From assembly GCA_016194825.1 (NCBI GenBank), contig JACQAR010000020.1, forward strand, positions 1 to 9,709: a DNA stretch of 9,709 nt. Reading direction: 5' to 3'. This DNA is from Chlamydiia bacterium. Lineage in GTDB: Bacteria > Chlamydiota > Chlamydiia > Chlamydiales > SM23-39. Both the position numbers and the translations under genes were made by a program. Below, one piece after another: positions 6,226 to 9,709 of the stretch; the first letter of the stretch is position 1; each line of letters opens with the position of its first letter. The notes under the pieces are model-generated. The model was not told the DNA's origin and did not search any database. It saw only the letters and a program-made list of their open reading frames with translations.

Positions 6226-7723
6226 ACGCCTCCCGATTTTTGAGAATGAAAGATGCCCGATATCCATTTTCCAAGATCGACCAAGTCACATCATGGCGTA
6301 AATCGATCCATTCATGTGCTTTCAAAAGAGCTTGGTGGAATTTTCTCCCATTCACGGGATTTTCTGTCTCAAATGCAATCTCTACTTTGGCTTGGTACGG
6401 CTCGTCTTCTGCATCAATATGGGGAAATTGAGTCAATTCATATTGGAAATCGCGAATCACCACGTAGGGATAACTGTAAAGCCAGGCCAAGACTGCGGAC
6501 ACTTTCGGCGCTTTCGCCATATAGGGATACTCTTTTGCATACAGAGACGCTTCTTGGATCCAATTGGCAAGAACTGCGTGGGCGTCTGAAGAAGCAAAGA
6601 TTCTCGATTTGACTCCAGGATCTTCTAACAAATCACTCAATTGTTCCAACATACGCTCGTTGCGGCGCAATGCGCTCTTTTTTTCCCAGAAAAGCAAAGC
6701 GCCGCCCAAAAGAAAAGAAGTCAGAAAAAGAGCAACCGCACACAACCCTGCCTGTTTCCAAAGACGATTAGGAAAAAATTCTTCTTTCCGTAGCTGTAGA
6801 GAAAAAGCGCTTTTTTGCTCTAAAGCCCATCCAATAGGAACGGCGTATTCCACCGCATCTTCCAATCGAATTTCTGGGCCTGTTTGATCAGCAAAACCCT
6901 CCGCGAGAAACGGAACATAGTAGCCAAAAGTCCCTATACATCCGGTAAATACATAAGACTTAGCACCCCCTTCTCGATGAAAAGCATAAATCGCTTTGGC
7001 AAGCTCCAGCTTCATCTCATTGAGTTTCTGCGAAAGATGCGGATTGAGGTGGGACTTCAACTGTAATAAATCGATCTGCTTGGCCACTCCCTCTACTTCT
7101 TTGGGAAGTAAAATCTTTTTCCGATCTTCCCAAAGAGCTGCTAAAAGCACTTCATTACCGCCCAAGATAGAATAAGATTTTTTCAAGCGCCCTTTCTCCA
7201 TGCAAACTACCGACCATTCGGCAAAGCCTAGATGGATGATAAAAGCATCTTGTACATTGGGGTCTTTCCATTGAACAAACTGCACGAGTGCATTGGGAAC
7301 GCCGCTGACCGAATCGGGATCTAGCCCGATTTTGCCCATTTGCGACAACACCTCTCCGACAGGCTGTCTGAGAGCGGTGTAGAATAAGATTTCTGTCTTT
7401 TGCTGTTCCTTTGAAAGGATTTGAGGGACTGTGATCACCTCTTCAGGCCGAAAGGGGCTGACCGCGTCAGATTGAAATTGGACTGCCTCCTCTAAATGGC
7501 GACTTTTGGGCAAAGCAAGCGTCAGAGAGCGAATCAGCAGATGCTGGGAAGCGACGCCGGTGGCTACTCGGCAAGGAGAAGCGACCATGTAAAGCTCCTT
7601 TACATTTGCAAATTCATTGGCAGACAAGCACTTAAGAAGCTTAACCTGAAATGACTTTCCTCGCTTTTCCACCACTGCAGCGCGCAGCCAAGAACCATCT
7701 ATGTAGACTCCCAAAATTCTCAT
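6215..7723 (-). CDS. PilM-PilN fusion / GspL-like actin-fold membrane protein
   Basis: The 502-residue protein has two parts joined by a membrane helix. Residues 1-305 resemble PilM: GVYIDGSWLRAAVVE as first strand-loop, then LLIRSLTLALPKSRHLEEAV and SPFRPEEVI, which mirror PilM's conserved 'R-x-i-x-LP-xxxxEl-x-eAi...iPF-x-x-eEV' segment. FIIHLGFAEWSVVCMEKGRL, SILGGNEVL and VFTGCIG mark the later actin-like strands. The usual phosphate-binding Gly/Asp residues are imperfect, so nucleotide binding is doubtful, as in GspL. One membrane helix lies at about 324-346. Residues 347-502 resemble PilN/GspL periplasmic domains (coiled segment, then VSAVLAWLYSYPYVVIRDF). It would sit in the inner membrane and link a cytoplasmic ATPase to an envelope machine. 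It heads the four-gene operon. No clear Shine-Dalgarno precedes ATG 7723. Family call by eye: PilM part good, PilN part moderate. Confidence 0.75.
   Translation of the reverse strand: MRILGVYIDGSWLRAAVVEKRGKSFQVKLLKCLSANEFANVKELYMVASPCRVATGVASQHLLIRSLTLALPKSRHLEEAVQFQSDAVSPFRPEEVITVPQILSKEQQKTEILFYTALRQPVGEVLSQMGKIGLDPDSVSGVPNALVQFVQWKDPNVQDAFIIHLGFAEWSVVCMEKGRLKKSYSILGGNEVLLAALWEDRKKILLPKEVEGVAKQIDLLQLKSHLNPHLSQKLNEMKLELAKAIYAFHREGGAKSYVFTGCIGTFGYYVPFLAEGFADQTGPEIRLEDAVEYAVPIGWALEQKSAFSLQLRKEEFFPNRLWKQAGLCAVALFLTSFLLGGALLFWEKKSALRRNERMLEQLSDLLEDPGVKSRIFASSDAHAVLANWIQEASLYAKEYPYMAKAPKVSAVLAWLYSYPYVVIRDFQYELTQFPHIDAEDEPYQAKVEIAFETENPVNGRKFHQALLKAHEWIDLRHDVTWSILENGYRASFILKNREAYAP
6229..6234 (-). 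promoter_or_regulatory. Shine-Dalgarno deciding the GspM-like start
   Basis: GGGAGG on the minus strand sits three bases before ATG 6225 and inside the last codons of the upstream gene. It supports this start over the in-frame ATG at 6267 and suggests translational coupling. Confidence 0.6.
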
Positions 7724-7787
7724 AACGAATCATTTTATCGCCGAAAGCTATTTCTAAGATATACCCATATCCATAAAATAGAGGTTC
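7724..7787. promoter_or_regulatory. Divergent promoter region between the GspL-like operon and yggT
   Basis: This 64-bp AT-rich gap separates two divergent start codons and must, or nearly must, contain both promoters. Plausible -10-like hexamers exist on each strand (TAAGAT near 7756 on plus; TAAAAT near 7730-7736 on minus), but no convincing -35 partner is visible. A GAGG Shine-Dalgarno for yggT lies at 7781-7784. Confidence 0.4.
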
Positions 7788-8048
7788 ATGATTGGCTATT
7801 TAATCGAAGCAGTACAGATACTTTTTATTTCATACACGGTGATGCTCTTCTTGCGGATTGTGAGCACCTGGATTCCCGATTGGCAAGAGCACCAGTTAGT
7901 CAGATTTTTAGCATTTTATACCGATCCTTATCTCGCCTTTTTTCGGAGGATCATCCCGCCTTTAGGGGGCGTTCTCGATCTGAGTCCGATCCTCGCGTTT
8001 TTTGCTCTCCGGATTTTAGAGTGGATCATTCTGAGCTTTCTCCGATGA
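7788..8048 (+). CDS. yggT: YggT family small membrane protein
   Basis: The 86-residue protein carries one YGGT unit: a first membrane helix at about 5-27 (LIEAVQILFISYTVMLFLRI), an amphipathic WIPDWQEHQ segment, the family signature PYLAFFRRIIPPLGG followed by LDLSPILAFFALRI at about 47-75, and a C-terminal hydrophobic helix. The PxxxFRRIIPPxGGxxDLSPI block is diagnostic of YggT/Ycf19 proteins. These are inner-membrane proteins with loosely defined roles in cell division, thylakoid organisation or osmotic tolerance in other bacteria. GAGG three bases before the ATG supports the start. Its stop overlaps the dus start as ATGA (8045-8048), so the two genes are probably translated together. Confidence 0.88.
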   Translation: MIGYLIEAVQILFISYTVMLFLRIVSTWIPDWQEHQLVRFLAFYTDPYLAFFRRIIPPLGGVLDLSPILAFFALRILEWIILSFLR

Positions 8049-9019
8049 ACTATACTGAGAGAGATTCAAAAATCGGGAGATGCCCAGGAAGCGCCCCGAT
8101 TTTGAGCCAGGCGAAGCCGGCAGAACCGATTTTTGAATCACGATCAGTATATCTCAAAACGCCCTTTCAGCTCGGTTCGGCAGAACTGCCAAGTAATATT
8201 TTTTATGCGCCTTTAGCAGGATGCTCCGATCTTCCTTATCGAAAAATGATCCGCAAATACGGAAAAAAAGCGGGGCTGTATTTTTGCGAAATGGTCAATC
8301 TCAACTGCGGATGCCCTGTGGACAAGGTCACAAAAGATGGAAGCGGTTCTGGCCTACTGAGAAATCCTCTCCTAATCGGTGACATCCTCTCTGAAGTAGT
8401 TGCCGCTGTGAAAATTCCAGTGACCGTGAAGATCCGAATCGGCTGGGATGAAGATTCGATCGTTGCCCCTCAGGTTACCCAGATTGCAGAGCAGGCGGGC
8501 GCGAAAGCGATCACGATCCATGGCCGTACCCGAGAACAGGGGTATAAAGGCGCAGCCAATTGGGAGCACATTCGCGACTGTAAAAAAATGGCTAAAAATA
8601 TCTTGGTGATTGGCAATGGGGACGTTTTTGATCCTGAAAGCGCTAAAAATATCTTTGATCAGACGCTTTGCGACGGGATTTTACTGGCTCGCGGAGCGAT
8701 GGGACAGCCCTGGCTGGCGGAGGATATTTTTTCTTATTTATCTGGAGACCCAGTCCCTGAAAGAGGGGTGGAAGATATACGTTCTGTTCTTTTGGACCAC
8801 TTGGACACGATTCTCACTTATCAAAACGAACGACAAGCGCTGCTCGATTTCCGGAGAGTAGGCTGCTGGTACTTAAAGCGGTGCGAGAATGTAAAGCCGC
8901 TGCGCGTTCAGCTCAATAAAGCCGCTTTAACACAAGAAGCTTTGCAGCTATTGCGAACATTTACTTGGAATGAGGTCAAAATGGCAGCATCTGCACAAAT
9001 CGCAGATTCTCAAGAATGA
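8045..9019 (+). CDS. dus: tRNA-dihydrouridine synthase, with an in-frame palindromic insertion and a ~50-residue gap
   Basis: Dus enzymes reduce uridines in the tRNA D-loop using FMN and NADPH. The 324-residue product starts at the ATG overlapping the yggT stop. Recognisable Dus landmarks: FYAPLAGCSDLPYR (53-66), FCEMV (80-84), NCGCPVDKVTKDGSGSGLLR (87-106) with catalytic Cys90, VKIRIGW (Lys129), TIHGRT (His159), GNGDV (190-194) and ARGAMGQPWL (215-224, phosphate-binding). Two oddities are visible. Codons 3-35 come from a palindromic element flanked by TA. Also, EMV runs straight into NLNCGCP, although the family (for example E. coli DusB) has about 52 residues there, including the Q-x-x-G strand that contacts FMN. 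The frame stays open through both changes. The enzyme may therefore be inactive, or the gene a pseudogene still in frame. The stop overlaps convergent rdgB by 10 bp. Confidence 0.85.
   Translation: MNYTERDSKIGRCPGSAPILSQAKPAEPIFESRSVYLKTPFQLGSAELPSNIFYAPLAGCSDLPYRKMIRKYGKKAGLYFCEMVNLNCGCPVDKVTKDGSGSGLLRNPLLIGDILSEVVAAVKIPVTVKIRIGWDEDSIVAPQVTQIAEQAGAKAITIHGRTREQGYKGAANWEHIRDCKKMAKNILVIGNGDVFDPESAKNIFDQTLCDGILLARGAMGQPWLAEDIFSYLSGDPVPERGVEDIRSVLLDHLDTILTYQNERQALLDFRRVGCWYLKRCENVKPLRVQLNKAALTQEALQLLRTFTWNEVKMAASAQIADSQE
8051..8151. mobile_element. 97-bp MITE-like palindromic element with TA target duplication, in frame in dus
   Basis: Left arm 8051-8076 and right arm 8126-8151 are inverted copies over 26 bp with 3 mismatches (outer part TATACTGA, inner part GATTCAAAAATCGG). 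An inner inverted repeat, AAAATCGGG 8069-8077 / CCCGATTTT 8095-8103, allows alternative folding. The outermost TA (8051-8052 and 8150-8151) behaves as a duplicated target site, leaving a 97-bp body (8053-8149). Deleting the body plus one TA joins ATGAAC-TA-TCTC, which reads MNYLKTPFQLGS, a natural Dus N-terminus. The net insertion is 99 bp, exactly 33 codons without a stop. TA duplication is typical of IS630/mariner-type elements and their MITEs. In-frame protein insertion resembles the Rickettsia palindromic elements. Family assignment is inference; no transposase is nearby. Confidence 0.8.
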
Positions 9020-9609
9020 TTTTGCAGAGCCTCTAGCGAGATGAGCAGCCGATCGAGGGCTCGTCTTCGGTGCGAGATCCGATTTTTGACCGATTCTCCC
9101 AATTCCGCAAATGTCTTACTATAGCCGTGCTTCACAAAGAGGGGATCGTACCCAAATCCGCCGCCGCCTTTTTCCTGTGTTGAGATGATTCCTTCGCAGG
9201 TCCCTTGCGTCCATTTTTTGAGTCCTTGGGGAGAGGCTAAAGCGATATAACAGGCATAATAGGCCTGCCGATCATCATCGATCAAATGGCCCATTGCAGC
9301 GAGCAGCTTTTTTCGATTGTCGTGATCGGTGGCATCTTTTCCTGCATAGCGAGCGGAATAAATTCCAGGAGCTCCATTCAATACTGGCACTACTAACCCT
9401 GAATCATCGGCAATGACCCATCGATTGAGCATCTTGGCCGCATGCGTGGCTTTACAAATGGCATTTTCTTGAAATGTGCTCCCTGTTTCTTCAGGAGGCA
9501 CATAATTGGGGAAATCACAGAGGCTTAAAATATCTAACTTTGAGAGAACTTTGAGCATGGCTCTCAATTCCAGGGAAATTGCAAGAAGATTTTTGAAGCC
9601 TATTGACAA
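9010..9609 (-). CDS. rdgB: RdgB/HAM1-type XTP/dITP pyrophosphatase, with a damaged-looking N-terminus
   Basis: This family hydrolyses non-canonical purine triphosphates (dITP, XTP) to monophosphates, cleaning the nucleotide pool. Conserved features, counted from TTG 9609 (199 residues): DILSLCDFPNY, EETGSTFQENAICKA (Glu/Asn/Lys of the active site), WVIADDSGL (65-72, catalytic Asp69), GAPGIYSARYAG, GGGFGYDPLFV (149-159), KTFAELGE and VKNRISHR. The opening is abnormal. The family normally reads LLATxNxHKxxELRxxL, but here LLAIS joins directly to LELRAML, so about five residues with the substrate-contacting Asn/Lys are absent (around 9573). The start is unclear: ATG 9660 lacks a Shine-Dalgarno and adds 17 residues overlapping the next gene's promoter, and TTG 9609 fits the family length but has only a weak site. 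Gene identity is secure; activity is questionable. Confidence 0.85.
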   Translation of the reverse strand: MSIGFKNLLAISLELRAMLKVLSKLDILSLCDFPNYVPPEETGSTFQENAICKATHAAKMLNRWVIADDSGLVVPVLNGAPGIYSARYAGKDATDHDNRKKLLAAMGHLIDDDRQAYYACYIALASPQGLKKWTQGTCEGIISTQEKGGGGFGYDPLFVKHGYSKTFAELGESVKNRISHRRRALDRLLISLEALQNHS

Positions 9610-9632
9610 GTAATTCTTTATAAATGTGTACT
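9603..9632 (+). promoter_or_regulatory. Putative sigma70-type promoter for the right-edge gene
   Basis: A perfect TTGACA at 9603-9608 is followed 18 bases later by TGTACT (9627-9632), 30 bp before the ATG at 9663. A TATAAA at 9619 is too close (10 bp) to serve as its -10. The promoter lies over the 5' end of rdgB on the other strand, which argues against the long rdgB start at 9660. Confidence 0.5.
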
Positions 9633-9662
9633 TTGTGGTTTTTTCATACCATGGAGACATTT

Positions 9663-9709
9663 ATGAGTTTTTCACTACCGGCAAATGCACCCTTACTTCT
9701 TGCTTTCAG
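9663..9709 (+). CDS. 5' end of an unidentified gene, cut by the right edge
   Basis: An ATG at 9663 has a GGAGA Shine-Dalgarno (9653-9657) five bases upstream and a promoter-like TTGACA further up. The frame stays open for the remaining 15 codons (MSFSLPANAPLLLAF). An in-frame ATG at 9651 overlaps the ribosome site and is less likely. Only 15 residues are visible, too few to identify a family. Confidence 0.5.
   Translation, partial: MSFSLPANAPLLLAF

Noticed and set aside
7880..8044. Longer Dus N-terminus starting at ATG 7880
   Set aside because: It would be read out of frame through most of yggT, has no ribosome site and no family similarity. ATG 8045 overlaps the yggT stop and leads straight into the reconstructed Dus start.
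8051..8151. Rho-independent terminator or riboswitch between yggT and dus
   Set aside because: The palindrome is not followed by a T-run, lies inside the dus coding frame and is flanked by a TA duplication with a clean empty-site reconstruction. A mobile element explains it better.
6233..9089. Repeated 11-mer CCGATTTTTGA at 6233-6243, 8126-8136 and 9079-9089, possibly dispersed element fragments
   Set aside because: The outer two copies encode Lys-Asn-Arg on the minus strand (end of the GspL-like protein; the conserved KNRISHR motif of RdgB), so coding constraint explains them. Only the 8126 copy belongs to the palindrome.

Overview
The window reads as chromosome of a Chlamydiales bacterium outside the family Chlamydiaceae (the Waddlia/Simkania/Parachlamydia type). 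Three things point there. The left edge carries an outer-membrane protein of the chlamydial MOMP-like / Lpg1974-like kind. Several proteins have a chlamydial flavour (NlpC/P60 peptidase, OppA-type lipoprotein, Dus, HAM1/RdgB with the SLxDFPNY segment). The middle of the window also follows the gene order I remember around C. trachomatis CT644-CT649 (dus, small proteins, two uncharacterised proteins, MORN-type protein, ygfA). That synteny is from memory and was not searched. Species cannot be fixed from the sequence.

Layout: 1-813 (-) is the N-terminal part of an outer-membrane porin-like protein, cut by the left edge, with a 207-bp leader/intergenic region (814-1020). 1021-1779 (-) is an NlpC/P60 peptidase, divergent by 21 bp from an OppA-like lipoprotein (1801-3390, +) that is followed by a small, probably exported, unknown protein ending at 3794. 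Convergent to this, and overlapping its end by 8 bp, is a four-gene minus-strand operon read from 7723 down to 3787: a PilM/GspL-like fusion, a GspM/PilO-like membrane protein, a MORN-repeat lipoprotein and 5-formyltetrahydrofolate cyclo-ligase. All junctions overlap. Divergent from it, 7788-9019 (+) holds yggT and dus, overlapping by ATGA. Convergent with dus (10-bp overlap) is an rdgB/HAM1 gene (-), and a new plus-strand gene starts at 9663 and runs off the right edge. No rRNA, tRNA, CRISPR or full insertion sequence was seen, and no gene-free stretch exceeds 300 bp.

How the genes may work together: the NlpC/P60 peptidase and the OppA-like binding protein fit a peptidoglycan-peptide recovery pair. 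The GspL-like and GspM-like proteins plus a lipoprotein look like the inner-membrane platform of a reduced type II secretion or type IV pilus-like machine, a part not obvious in Chlamydiae.

The most striking signal is in dus. A 97-bp palindromic, MITE-like element flanked by TA duplications sits in frame at codon 3. Removing it with one TA restores a normal Dus N-terminus exactly. The same dus gene also lacks about 50 residues that normally lie between the EMV motif and the catalytic-cysteine motif. The neighbouring rdgB seems to lack about 5 residues of its nucleotide-binding N-terminal motif and has no good start codon. The yggT-dus-rdgB corner therefore looks disturbed or decaying.
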